A DNA stretch of 7,877 nucleotides from WGMK01 sp046047315 (GCA_046047315.1 JBJOID010000003.1:1-7877); one strand, 5' to 3'; positions 1 through 6,576 are shown, numbered from the stretch's first letter. Notes: generated by a model from the letters alone, not told the origin. Made by a program: numbers and translations.

Positions 1-64
1 GCCGATGACCGAAAAGCAGGCGCGCATCTGGCTGGAGGAACGCTTCGAGGAACTGCCGTCCTAG
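1..64 (+). CDS. C-terminal tail of an unidentified gene (5' end outside window)
   Basis: One plus-strand frame is open from the window edge to a TAG at 62-64. It gives about 20 residues, PMTEKQARIWLEERFEELPS. The charged, helix-like composition is what a real C-terminus looks like, but it is too short to assign a family. It ends 3 bases before the stop codon of the minus-strand operon (68-70), so the two transcription units converge tail to tail. No strong hairpin terminator separates them. The whole stretch could also be non-coding. Confidence 0.45.
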   Translation, partial: PMTEKQARIWLEERFEELPS

Positions 65-67
65 AGG

Positions 68-568
68 CTATTCCCTCGGAATCTTGACGTTGATGGTCTT
101 GCGGCCCTCTTTCCATTCATAGGAAAAGGTGGCCGATTCCTTGTCGAAGCTGGTGAGCACACAGCCGTTGATGGCGGCCCCCACGACCAGCCACTCGCCG
201 CGCGGGGCGTTGGGGGATATCACGCGAATCTTGTCGCCGATTTGCGCGCGGGTCACGTAGACCTCCTTGAGCATTTCGCGCACGTTCGGTTCCTGGGGCT
301 TCTCGGGCGGTGGAGGGGGAGGCGGAGGGGGCTCCCGCGTGATCGAGGTCCATGCGCCGGGACGCCGCGCCAGGCCATCCTGCCAGTTGCCATCTTCCTT
401 GAGCGCGGCCCGCTCGCCCGGAACGGTGGCCTGTGCCATCTCCGCGCGAAGCCAGGCGCGCTCGTCTTTGAGAGGATCGCTGACGCCGTTGTAAAGCATG
501 GCTCCTGCGAAGGGAAGACACACGACGATGGCGGCGAGGGTAAAGTTGCGGTCGAACATGGGATTCAT
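68..568 (-). CDS. Bitopic membrane protein in the GspC/PilP position of the T2SS platform
   Basis: This 166-residue protein has a short cytoplasmic N-terminus, one membrane helix (about residues 9-27), a charged stretch, a run of nine consecutive prolines (about residues 80-88) and a small C-terminal domain rich in beta strand (about 97-166). That is the GspC/PilP layout: inner-membrane anchor, flexible proline-rich periplasmic linker, then a small beta domain that in those families contacts the secretin. The pattern GEWLVVGAAINGCVL followed by alternating hydrophobic strands resembles the end of a GspC homology region, but I cannot claim family membership from sequence alone. It lies 2 bases after gspM, in the slot PilP takes after pilO. 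A GGAGGG ribosome site (575-580) sits 6 bases before the ATG. A second ATG at codon 4 is possible. It is the last gene of the operon. Confidence 0.7.
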   Translation of the reverse strand: MNPMFDRNFTLAAIVVCLPFAGAMLYNGVSDPLKDERAWLRAEMAQATVPGERAALKEDGNWQDGLARRPGAWTSITREPPPPPPPPPEKPQEPNVREMLKEVYVTRAQIGDKIRVISPNAPRGEWLVVGAAINGCVLTSFDKESATFSYEWKEGRKTINVKIPRE

Positions 569-570
569 GG

Positions 571-1623
571 CTATCCCTCCGCCTGGCGCAGGGCCACGCT
601 GCGCAGCTCAAGCTGGGAACCGTAGTCGTTCAGGGTGAGATGAGGCACTCGCATCAACACAGGCTGGCCCGGCGGGCCGGGCGTGGTGAATCGCAAATGC
701 ACGCGATAGGTGCCGCCATCGTCGGGCAGGCGCTCCGCGCCGGGCAGCGGGATGCCATCAGCCCCGGTGGCGATCGCCAGCAGCCCGCGCCCAGTGCTGC
801 TCACTTCCAGTACACAATCGTAACTCTCGCCGCCCGTCAGGCTCTGTTCGAGGTAGAGCGCGGACTGGTCCTCACGGGATTCCAGCATTAGGCCCGCGCC
901 GGACGCAGAGACGGTGCCCTCCTCGGCGGTCCAGCGCGCGGGGTCCAGTTCCAACTGGGTGAAGCGCGTGGCGACCCCGGTATCGGAACGCGCCGCCACC
1001 GCGCCCGCCCCGTCCACGATGATGCGGGTCAGATCGATATCCGCGGCCACAAGCGTGCTGTTCCAGTCGCGGGCGAAGGTCAAGCCGTCGATGCGCAGGG
1101 ATTGCGGGCTCTGTTGCAGCCGGTCAAGGAAGTTGAAGAGATCGGCGATATCCACACTGGGAATGCGAAAACTAATCTTGTATTCCCGATAACCTTTGTC
1201 GGTGTCGGTCATGGTGCCTTGGCGTAATTCGGGGATATTGACCAACACGCCGGAATCACTCATCGCAGTTACGGGCACGCCGTTCTCGTCGAGGGCTGGA
1301 GGAACCTTCTGGGCCAGCCGGAAAATTTCCTGGCGCAACCGTTCATAGACTTCATACTTATCCCAGGCGCTGGAATGCTGCCCGGCCACCGTCGCATATT
1401 CCGCCTCGACCTGCTGCTTGCGGGCGATCTGGTAGGCGGAACCCACCACCTGCTCCTGCAAGCGGTCCACCTGAACCCGCAGTTGTTCGAGGCGGTTCAT
1501 GGCGCCGCGCGTGATGGTCCATCCCAAGAAGAGCAAGAGCAGCGACGCCGTGAGCAGCGCGAGGTTCCGCTCGCGCTTGTTCATCCCGCTCCATTGCGCC
1601 TGGAGTGCATCAAGAATCCCCAT
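571..1623 (-). CDS. gspM: GspM/PilO-like T2SS platform protein with extra C-terminal beta domain
   Basis: GspM is a bitopic inner-membrane protein that pairs with GspL and couples the cytoplasmic ATPase to pseudopilus assembly. This 350-residue protein has a basic N-terminus (NKRERN), one membrane helix (about 20-38), a coiled coil (about 42-80), and a PilO/GspM-like alpha-beta region (about 140-205). The latter includes REYKISFRIPSVDIADLFNFLD, shown here only as its core, which is typical of the ferredoxin-like fold of PilO. Residues from about 220 to 347 form an additional, strand-rich domain not expected in GspM, which is usually about 160-200 residues. The extension is continuous in frame with no stop or frameshift. 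The start overlaps the gspL end by 14 bases and is fixed by a strong GAGGAGG site 6 bases upstream. Naming rests on topology and position after gspL. PilO-like is an equally fair label. Confidence 0.85.
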   Translation of the reverse strand: MGILDALQAQWSGMNKRERNLALLTASLLLLFLGWTITRGAMNRLEQLRVQVDRLQEQVVGSAYQIARKQQVEAEYATVAGQHSSAWDKYEVYERLRQEIFRLAQKVPPALDENGVPVTAMSDSGVLVNIPELRQGTMTDTDKGYREYKISFRIPSVDIADLFNFLDRLQQSPQSLRIDGLTFARDWNSTLVAADIDLTRIIVDGAGAVAARSDTGVATRFTQLELDPARWTAEEGTVSASGAGLMLESREDQSALYLEQSLTGGESYDCVLEVSSTGRGLLAIATGADGIPLPGAERLPDDGGTYRVHLRFTTPGPPGQPVLMRVPHLTLNDYGSQLELRSVALRQAEG

Positions 1624-3136
1624 CGACCGCCTCCTCCTCGCCCTCGCTCTCCGTCAGCGGCACCGCAATCTGGTACATCATGATGCTCTCATCGCGCTCG
1701 TTGCCCTGCTGCTCATACACGCGATGGGCGGTGCGCAACTGCGCGAGTGCGCCCGAGCCCGCCATGCGAATGTTGGAGGCGAACTGCGACACGTTGTCCA
1801 CCGAGATGGCGCGCCCCCAGATGTCGATGCCGGTTTCGCGGTCATAGTCGAAGCGCGTGATGTTGATGTCTTTCTCGGGCAGCGCGCCGACGATGGCGCC
1901 GAGCAAATCCAGCACGCTGCCCTGCCGGGTCACCTCGCGCGCGATGATGTTGAGTTGCGCCTGCTTCTCGACCACCCCCTCCGCCTGTGGCGCCAACTCG
2001 CGTACCTGCTTCTCCAGCTCGGCGATGTAGCGGTTGTATTGCCAGTTGCGCTGGATGTACAGGCCAAGGGCCAGCAGCAGCACAATGGCGACGAGCGCGG
2101 CCAGGCGCACGGCTTGCGAGCGGGCGCCGGTCATGCGGCGGGCCTGACGCACATGGTCTGGCAGCAAGTTAACGGGGTAACGCGCCTTGCCGGCGGCGGT
2201 CAAGGCCGCGCCAAGCAGCACGTAGGGCAACGAGGTTGGAAGGGCCTCCCCGTTGGAGACAAGCTCCTTGAGGAAGTGGGCGGGCGCAGTCTCCTTTCCG
2301 GTTTCCATTTCCACGTCGTGGCTGATGGCGGCGGTGTCGGCCCAGTCGGAAGAGATATAGACGTGGTCTACGCCCATGCCATCGAGCGACTCGCGACGGT
2401 AGGTGGAAAGGCTTGCGCGAAGCTCGGCGATCAAGTCCTCCGGCACGGTCTCCCCTTCGCCGGAGGACCAGCCCTGTGGCATGGAGACCCCGCGCAGGTA
2501 CACGGGCTGGCGGTCGTCGAGCACGAGCACTTCCAGTCCGCCGGAGGCGACATGCGCGAGGGCAAAGCGCGAGGGCTCGGCGGGCGCGCCGGCGGCAGCG
2601 GCGCTGAGCAGGCATGCGGTGCTGAGCAGGATCTGCTCCGGTTCGAGTCCCGCCCCTTTTAGCAGGGCGAGATGATCGTCGACCACGTTGGTCCTTGCAA
2701 AGACCGCCAGGACAAGCAATTCCCCGGAAGGCAGCTTGCGCAGCGTGGCATGCCGGATGACGAGTTCATCGGCAGCGTACGGGACATGCTCTTCGGCATT
2801 GAGACGCAGCATGCCGTCAATCTCGGCGTCATTCTCGCCGGGCAACTCGAGCAGGCGGGTGGTGATCTCATAGCGCGGCAGCACCGAGAGCAGGATATCG
2901 CCGGGCTGAATATGCTCGGAAGCGAAGCGCGACAGGGCCGCCTCGAGGGTTCCGTCCTCATCGACCCATGGGCCTCGCGCGCTGGCCTGCGACACGACGA
3001 CGGGAGCGCCCCCCTCGATGCGCACGCGTAGCAGAGAGATCAGGGCGGCGTCGAATTGCAGCACCGCGTAGGTTTCCACCGCGGCCTTGCCGGGCTTGGC
3101 GGTGGCTGCGGCCTTACGGGTCACGATATCGATCAT
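1610..3136 (-). CDS. gspL: GspL, T2SS platform protein (PilM-PilN fusion architecture)
   Basis: GspL links the secretion ATPase GspE to the inner-membrane platform. The 508-residue product starts with a long cytoplasmic actin-like region (about 20-320). It contains segments typical of PilM/GspL, such as LPRYEITTRLLELPG (86-100), followed by the LNAEEHVPY region (112-120) and LEPEQILLST (164-173). A PilN-type motif, PVNLLPDHVRQARR (321-334), then precedes the single membrane helix (about 342-360). A coiled coil (about 362-402) and a periplasmic alpha-beta domain like PilN/GspL (about 405-495) follow, and the tail is acidic. The size and order match a PilM-PilN fusion, as GspL is usually described. 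The ATG at 3136 has a GGAG 10 bases upstream. The gap from gspK is 28 bases, the largest in the operon, so some separate translation initiation is likely. Confidence 0.92.
   Translation of the reverse strand: MIDIVTRKAAATAKPGKAAVETYAVLQFDAALISLLRVRIEGGAPVVVSQASARGPWVDEDGTLEAALSRFASEHIQPGDILLSVLPRYEITTRLLELPGENDAEIDGMLRLNAEEHVPYAADELVIRHATLRKLPSGELLVLAVFARTNVVDDHLALLKGAGLEPEQILLSTACLLSAAAAGAPAEPSRFALAHVASGGLEVLVLDDRQPVYLRGVSMPQGWSSGEGETVPEDLIAELRASLSTYRRESLDGMGVDHVYISSDWADTAAISHDVEMETGKETAPAHFLKELVSNGEALPTSLPYVLLGAALTAAGKARYPVNLLPDHVRQARRMTGARSQAVRLAALVAIVLLLALGLYIQRNWQYNRYIAELEKQVRELAPQAEGVVEKQAQLNIIAREVTRQGSVLDLLGAIVGALPEKDINITRFDYDRETGIDIWGRAISVDNVSQFASNIRMAGSGALAQLRTAHRVYEQQGNERDESIMMYQIAVPLTESEGEEEAVDGDS
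1630..1636 (-). promoter_or_regulatory. Ribosome binding site of gspM inside the end of gspL
   Basis: On the minus strand this reads GAGGAGG, 6 bases before the gspM ATG at 1623. The same bases encode the poly-glutamate near the C-terminus of GspL (SEGEEEAVDGDS), so one sequence serves as an acidic tail codon run and as the Shine-Dalgarno site. It decides the 1623 start over the internal ATG at codon 14. Confidence 0.8.
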
Positions 3137-3164
3137 GCGTCATGGGCTCCGTAAGCGGTTGGGG

Positions 3165-4118
3165 CTATGAACCCACGGTAACTTCCTGCCAATCCACCAG
3201 CGCGGAGTCGCCGTCGGTGGCGTTGACGACGGCGCGAATCTGGACGCGCACCTTGCCCCCCTGGCGCGTGGCCAGCCCCGAGATGATAAAGTAGCCGGAA
3301 TTGAAGCTGCAATGCTGCTTGAGGGACTGGAGGGCGTCCCCCCGGATTCCCGTGTGCTCCTCGATCTCCTCGAAGGAGGCGAATCCCTGAGTGCCCTTGG
3401 CGGGCTGGCCATCGACGCCGGGCTGGCCGTCGCCGCGATACGCGAGGATGGCGTCCACGGCCGCCTTGTCCAGCTTGGGTATGCAGGCCAGCACCTCGCG
3501 CGGGGCCGTGTTGATGTTGACCAAGGGACCACCCCAGACGCTGAACAGGTTGCGCACGCCGGGGCGATCGTCTTCTCCAAACCAGTCCTCATCCTTCATG
3601 CCGCGCAGATAGCGCAGTTCTTCCACCGCCTGAAAATAGGCGATGCCGTCTCCTTCGTAGGTTTCATCGGAACGCCGCCGAAGTATCGATCGGATGACGC
3701 CCCGGTTCAGGCCCTCGATATTTTCGAGCAAAGTGTCGGGGGCAGTGTTGATGTTGATGTAGCGATCCGCGTCGATGATGTTTAGCCAGACCCCGTCGCG
3801 CTCGTAGCCCTCGCCAAGGTCGAAGAATCCCCCTTCTTCGTGCAGGGCCATGGTCTGCGCCCAGGGCTGCCCCTGATGCGTGGTCACCGAAAGGCCCTGC
3901 TCCTCCTGGACCAGGCGATCTTTATAGAACTTGTTGCGCAGCTCAATGATGCCGCGCTGCACGGCGGCCTGCGCCATGAAGCGGGCCTGGGTTTGGTCAA
4001 GCGAAAACGAGGCGGCCCGCGCCTGAAGGAAGGCGCGATGCGAGAAGCCCATCACCATGACGGTGGCGATGGCGAGCACCCAAAGCGTGGTGACGAGTAC
4101 AAATCCATCGCGCCGCAT
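3165..4118 (-). CDS. gspK: GspK minor pseudopilin
   Basis: GspK is the large minor pseudopilin thought to cap the pseudopilus tip with GspI and GspJ. The product of 317 residues has a very short leader and a cleavage site G5|F6, then the hydrophobic helix FVLVTTLWVLAIATVMVMGF. The glutamate normally at +5 of pseudopilins is replaced by threonine, which is characteristic of GspK. The globular part has the family's two helical (SAM-like) units, each with an INTAP signature (about 123-127 and 202-206). The stretch GQPGVDGQPAKG (about 231-242) is a glycine-rich loop in the second unit. I chose the ATG at 4118, overlapping the gspJ stop by one base. The GTG directly before it at 4121 gives one extra residue and is equally possible. 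Length is normal for the family. Confidence 0.93.
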   Translation of the reverse strand: MRRDGFVLVTTLWVLAIATVMVMGFSHRAFLQARAASFSLDQTQARFMAQAAVQRGIIELRNKFYKDRLVQEEQGLSVTTHQGQPWAQTMALHEEGGFFDLGEGYERDGVWLNIIDADRYININTAPDTLLENIEGLNRGVIRSILRRRSDETYEGDGIAYFQAVEELRYLRGMKDEDWFGEDDRPGVRNLFSVWGGPLVNINTAPREVLACIPKLDKAAVDAILAYRGDGQPGVDGQPAKGTQGFASFEEIEEHTGIRGDALQSLKQHCSFNSGYFIISGLATRQGGKVRVQIRAVVNATDGDSALVDWQEVTVGS

Positions 4119-4849
4119 CACAGGGCGCCATCCAGCATTCGCCGCAGGGCTTCCTCGGGGTAGCGCTCGCGGCGCAGTGGGAAAGGAATGGTCGAACGGA
4201 ATTCCTGCTCAGCGTCGGTATCCGGGTCCTTGATGACCAGGCTTACCTCGATGGCCATCGGCAGCCCGAGATTCTCCGGATGGCGCTGCGTCTCGATGAG
4301 TTCCACCGGGGGCGGCGGCAAGGTGGCGTCCCGCACCTCGGGCAGGGGCGCCCAGAGGTAGCGCGTTTCGAATGCCGACACGTTGCGGGCGACAATGAAA
4401 TCCTCGCGGTCGCTCAGGCGTACACGTTGGGGATCCACCTTCTTCCCCTGGGGGGGGCGGTTAGGAAGGGCGGTCTCCACTTTTGCTTCCTCGCGCACCA
4501 CATCGTCCTGGCCGGGGCGGTAGCGATAACGCACGCGCATGAGACGGCGCCCCTCGCCGTCCTCGACGTTCATCGGCTCCTCCACCACGAAGAGCGTGAA
4601 GCCGTCGTCGCTGCCCTCGAAGAGGTGCTCGGCCCGGATGTTCAAGCTGTGGATGTCGCGCCGGAGAATATGGAAGGCGTGGCGGGCATGTTCGGAGGGG
4701 TTGAAGCCCCGCTCCATGAGGCGCCAGGCGTCCATGGTGGAATACAGCAGGGCATAGACCGACGACATGGCGATGGTGAGCAGGGTGGTCGCCACGAGCA
4801 GTTCCACGAGGGTGAAGCCGCGGCGGCGTTTGGTGGACGCCCGGTTCAT
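4118..4849 (-). CDS. gspJ: GspJ minor pseudopilin
   Basis: GspJ is a minor pseudopilin of the tip complex with GspI and GspK. The 243-residue product has a basic leader MNRASTKRRRG, a cleavage site G11|F12, and FTLVELLVATTLLTIAMSSVY with the conserved glutamate at +5. The globular beta-rich domain includes FTLFVVEEP (about 84-92), MRVRYRYRPGQDDVVRE (about 104-120) and a late strand pair near 199-212, matching the GspJ pattern. A proline-rich loop lies near 178-181 (PPPP). The ATG at 4849 forms an ATGA overlap with the gspI stop and has AAGGG about 8 bases upstream. A longer start at 4879 would add ten residues inside gspI, but it lacks this arrangement and gives a less typical leader. Translation is probably coupled to gspI. 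Confidence 0.9.
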   Translation of the reverse strand: MNRASTKRRRGFTLVELLVATTLLTIAMSSVYALLYSTMDAWRLMERGFNPSEHARHAFHILRRDIHSLNIRAEHLFEGSDDGFTLFVVEEPMNVEDGEGRRLMRVRYRYRPGQDDVVREEAKVETALPNRPPQGKKVDPQRVRLSDREDFIVARNVSAFETRYLWAPLPEVRDATLPPPPVELIETQRHPENLGLPMAIEVSLVIKDPDTDAEQEFRSTIPFPLRRERYPEEALRRMLDGAL

Positions 4850-5364
4850 CGTGGCAGCCCTTGTTCCGGCGGCAGCCAAAGCTGGCTGCCGGTGAGCAGG
4901 GTCTCGGCCGCACGGCTGTACTCGAAGCCTCCGCGCGTCCAGGTAATTTCGAGGCGCAGCTTGGGAATCTGGTCGCGATAACGACTTTCGAGTTGCTCAC
5001 GTTCTCGGGGGTCGATGCTGGACGGCAGCTCCGGCCTTGGCACCGTGATGCGGGACACCTCGACGGTATAGGCGAAACGGTCGTAGGGGGTGGGAAAAGC
5101 GCCGCTTTCGGTCTTCTCTTCCAGCATCATGTTTTCCAGCAGCATCCGGGCGATGGTGTTTTCCATGAGGTGCTGCACGGTGGTGTAGTCGTGGCTGAGC
5201 GCCTGCATGAGCGCGGCCTGTCCAATCACCCGCTGAAGGGTGAACGCGGAAATGCTCAGCACCGTGAGCGCGACGAGGGTTTCTATGAGGATATAGCCTC
5301 TTGCGCGGGCGAGGCCCCGGCTGGCGGGCGTGGGGCAAGTGCAGGAGGAAGCACAACCGCTCAT
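4846..5364 (-). CDS. gspI: GspI minor pseudopilin with long cysteine-containing leader
   Basis: GspI nucleates the pseudopilus tip complex with GspJ and GspK. This 172-residue protein carries a type III signal: RARG|YILIETLVALTVLSISAF, cleaved after G23, with glutamate at +5. The +1 residue is tyrosine rather than phenylalanine, which prepilin peptidases tolerate. The leader is 23 residues, longer than the usual 6-10, and holds three cysteines (MSGCASSCTC). After the helix come the conserved QALSHDYTTVQHLMEN stretch, like the family's 'A..LAENxL' region, and a beta domain ending in LRLEITWTRGG. The ATG at 5364 overlaps the gspH stop as ATGA, and no later ATG lies before the helix, so the long leader is probably real. 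Family length is nearer 120-130, so about 40 residues are additional, part in the leader and part in the globular domain. Confidence 0.87.
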   Translation of the reverse strand: MSGCASSCTCPTPASRGLARARGYILIETLVALTVLSISAFTLQRVIGQAALMQALSHDYTTVQHLMENTIARMLLENMMLEEKTESGAFPTPYDRFAYTVEVSRITVPRPELPSSIDPREREQLESRYRDQIPKLRLEITWTRGGFEYSRAAETLLTGSQLWLPPEQGLPR

Positions 5365-5870
5365 CGTTCCGTCACTTCAAACTGCCCCAGCGTGCCCAGG
5401 GTTTCAATGCGGATGCGCGAGTCGCGGCGATCGGTGCTCACCACCTCGATCTCGCCAATGTCGCAGGCGCCATTGGGATGGCAGGCAAGGTAATAGACGC
5501 CGTTCTCGCGATCCTTGCGAAGCTTGGGCTTCTCCAGCTGGAGTCCCTCGGGCAGCACCGTGGCGCGGCCCCAGGTTTCCGAAACCTCGGTGAAAAGCTT
5601 TTCCAGCCCCTCGTCCCCGCTGTGGTAACCCACCCAGTACATGTTCTGCTCGGGGTGGACATAGAAGCGGTGCTCAAGCGACTGGCTGACCGCCGCCTCC
5701 TGCGTGTGGCGCAGCACGGCGACAAGGTCGGACTTGGCGTTGCCAATGCGGACGGAGCGGAAGGTAGTGCTGAATACCGGCAACACCGCCATGCTCAGGA
5801 TGGCGAGGATGGTGGTGACGACGATCAGTTCGAGAAAAGTAAAGCCGGCGCGCGGCGATGAATGGAACAT
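5361..5870 (-). CDS. gspH: GspH minor pseudopilin
   Basis: GspH is a minor pseudopilin thought to sit near the top of the pseudopilus, below the GspI-J-K tip. The 169-residue protein has leader MFHSSPRAG, a cleavage site G9|F10, and FTFLELIVVTTILAILSMAVLP with glutamate at +5. The next region (about 38-65, including AVLRHTQEAAVSQ) fits the GspH/FimT pattern of a helix with R.A..EA. A beta domain follows and contains one cysteine pair, CHPNGAC (about 130-136), that could form a disulfide after export. A generic FimT/GspH-type pseudopilin is the alternative label. The start is 21 bases downstream of gspG and has only a weak G-rich ribosome site. The end overlaps gspI by four bases. Confidence 0.88.
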   Translation of the reverse strand: MFHSSPRAGFTFLELIVVTTILAILSMAVLPVFSTTFRSVRIGNAKSDLVAVLRHTQEAAVSQSLEHRFYVHPEQNMYWVGYHSGDEGLEKLFTEVSETWGRATVLPEGLQLEKPKLRKDRENGVYYLACHPNGACDIGEIEVVSTDRRDSRIRIETLGTLGQFEVTER

Positions 5871-5891
5871 GCGCGTCGCCCCCGGTGAGGG

Positions 5892-6281
5892 TTACTCGTG
5901 AATCGAGCTGGAGGTCACGTCGTCCTCGGTGTTCGGCATGCCATCCGCTCCGGCTGAGAAAATCTTGTACTCGCCGGGGCCGCTCGAACCGCTGCTCACC
6001 TCGAACACGTAGGGGTTGCCCCACGGGTCCGGGCGCAATTCCTTGACATACTTGCGCTTGCCGTTCACCAGGTCTTCGAGGGTCTTCGGATAGGTGTCGT
6101 TGTTGTCGAGGGCATACATGTCGATGGCGGTGCTATACGTGGCGATGTCGCCCTTGGCCGCCTTGATTTGCGCATCCTGCACGCGTCCGCCCACGTTCAA
6201 AGCCACCATCCCTGCGAGGATGCCAATGATGACCGTAACCAAAATCAGCTCGATCAGCGTGAAACCGCCGTTGCCCTTCAT
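5892..6281 (-). CDS. gspG: GspG major pseudopilin
   Basis: GspG is the main subunit of the pseudopilus that pushes substrates through the secretin. The 129-residue product has a leader MKGNGG, a cleavage site G6|F7, and FTLIELILVTVIIGILAGM with glutamate at +5. Family-specific segments follow: AKGDIATYSTAIDMYALDN, the YP.TLEDLV motif, the highly conserved RPDPWGNPYVFE (about 83-94), and a C-terminal acidic loop SAGADGMPNTEDD (about 109-121). In GspG that loop carries the calcium-binding site that stabilises the fold. Length is normal. The start at 6281 is fixed by AAGGAG 8 bases upstream. A longer frame reaches 6413 but would bury the signal behind 44 unrelated residues. It is the first gene of the operon, which fits the need for many copies of this subunit. 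Confidence 0.96.
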   Translation of the reverse strand: MKGNGGFTLIELILVTVIIGILAGMVALNVGGRVQDAQIKAAKGDIATYSTAIDMYALDNNDTYPKTLEDLVNGKRKYVKELRPDPWGNPYVFEVSSGSSGPGEYKIFSAGADGMPNTEDDVTSSSIHE

Positions 6282-6289
6282 CGTGAAAA

Positions 6290-6295
6290 CTCCTT
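6290..6295 (-). promoter_or_regulatory. Ribosome binding site of gspG
   Basis: The minus strand reads AAGGAG here, 8 bases before the ATG at 6281. It is the strongest Shine-Dalgarno match in the operon apart from gspM and supports the short prepilin leader over the extended frame. Confidence 0.85.
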
Positions 6296-6306
6296 GCGTG
6301 CCCCTC

Positions 6307-6312
6307 AGTATA
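6307..6312 (-). promoter_or_regulatory. Possible -10 element of the gsp operon promoter
   Basis: The minus strand reads TATACT, one base from the sigma-70 consensus TATAAT. It lies 25 bases before the gspG ATG, so transcription would start near 6300, just upstream of the ribosome site. I see no good -35 hexamer at 16-18 bases (the expected position reads CCCATT), so this promoter would need an activator or a different sigma factor, or the match is chance. Confidence 0.35.
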
Positions 6313-6352
6313 CGATCTTCGGGGGAGAAAATGGGACAAACCGTTGCGGCGC

Positions 6353-6377
6353 GGCTTGCTCGCCAAACGGCGAAGCC
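6353..6377. repeat. Imperfect hairpin upstream of gspG
   Basis: GGCTT (6353-6357) pairs with AAGCC (6373-6377), and CGCC (6361-6364) pairs with GGCG (6369-6372) around an AAAC loop. Three unpaired bases (GCT) lie on one side. No T run follows on either strand, so a rho-independent terminator is unlikely. It could be an operator or chance. Confidence 0.3.
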
Positions 6378-6541
6378 CCCTTGACAACGCCGGGCAAGCA
6401 GCCGTTGCAACAAGCGCGTAAATTGGTTGAGGAAAAACGACTTCTAAAGGACAACCTGTACGATATAACATCCTACCGTGAGGAATGTTTCTTACACCTG
6501 CAATATCGCACGGCAATAGCGTTCGGGAAGACTGGACAGGC

Positions 6542-6566
6542 CGTATATGGGTTTGGCGTATATTGG
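6542..6566. repeat. Short direct repeat CGTATAT(T)GG
   Basis: CGTATATGG (6542-6550) recurs as CGTATATTGG (6557-6566), with starts 15 bases apart. A spacing of about one and a half helical turns could serve a DNA-binding protein, but no promoter is tied to it. Weak evidence. Confidence 0.25.
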
Positions 6567-6576
6567 TCAACAATAG

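Larger units (their letters stand above)
6313..6576. other. Intergenic stretch with no recognisable gene
   Basis: Between the gsp promoter region and the HicA-like fragment no frame looks like a known protein. A plus-strand frame runs across 6168-6581 but starts inside gspG on the opposite strand, and its translation resembles nothing I know. Hand counting gives about 40% G+C for 6421-6480 and 50% for 6481-6540, clearly poorer than the operon. With the adjoining toxin-antitoxin pair this looks like acquired or decaying DNA. It contains one hairpin (6353-6377) and one short direct repeat (6542-6566), listed separately. Confidence 0.5.

Noticed and set aside
305..331. G-rich plus-strand tract that could form a G-quadruplex
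   Set aside because: It has only three runs of three or more G and is fully explained by the polyproline codons of the minus-strand gene.
1499..2662. Long plus-strand open frame of 387 codons opposite gspM and gspL
   Set aside because: It lies antisense to two well-supported genes. Its translation is rich in A, G, R and H as expected of a GC-rich shadow frame, and it shows no family motif or ribosome site.
4849..4879. Longer gspJ start at 4879
   Set aside because: The ATG at 4849 makes the ATGA overlap seen at gspH/gspI, has AAGGG upstream and yields a normal basic leader.
6381..6386. Perfect TTGACA on the plus strand
   Set aside because: No -10-like hexamer lies 16-18 bases downstream (the site reads around GTTGCA), so it is not supported as a promoter.
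6282..6413. N-terminal extension of gspG by 44 residues
   Set aside because: It would bury the prepilin signal, while the short start has AAGGAG at 8 bases and a normal six-residue leader.
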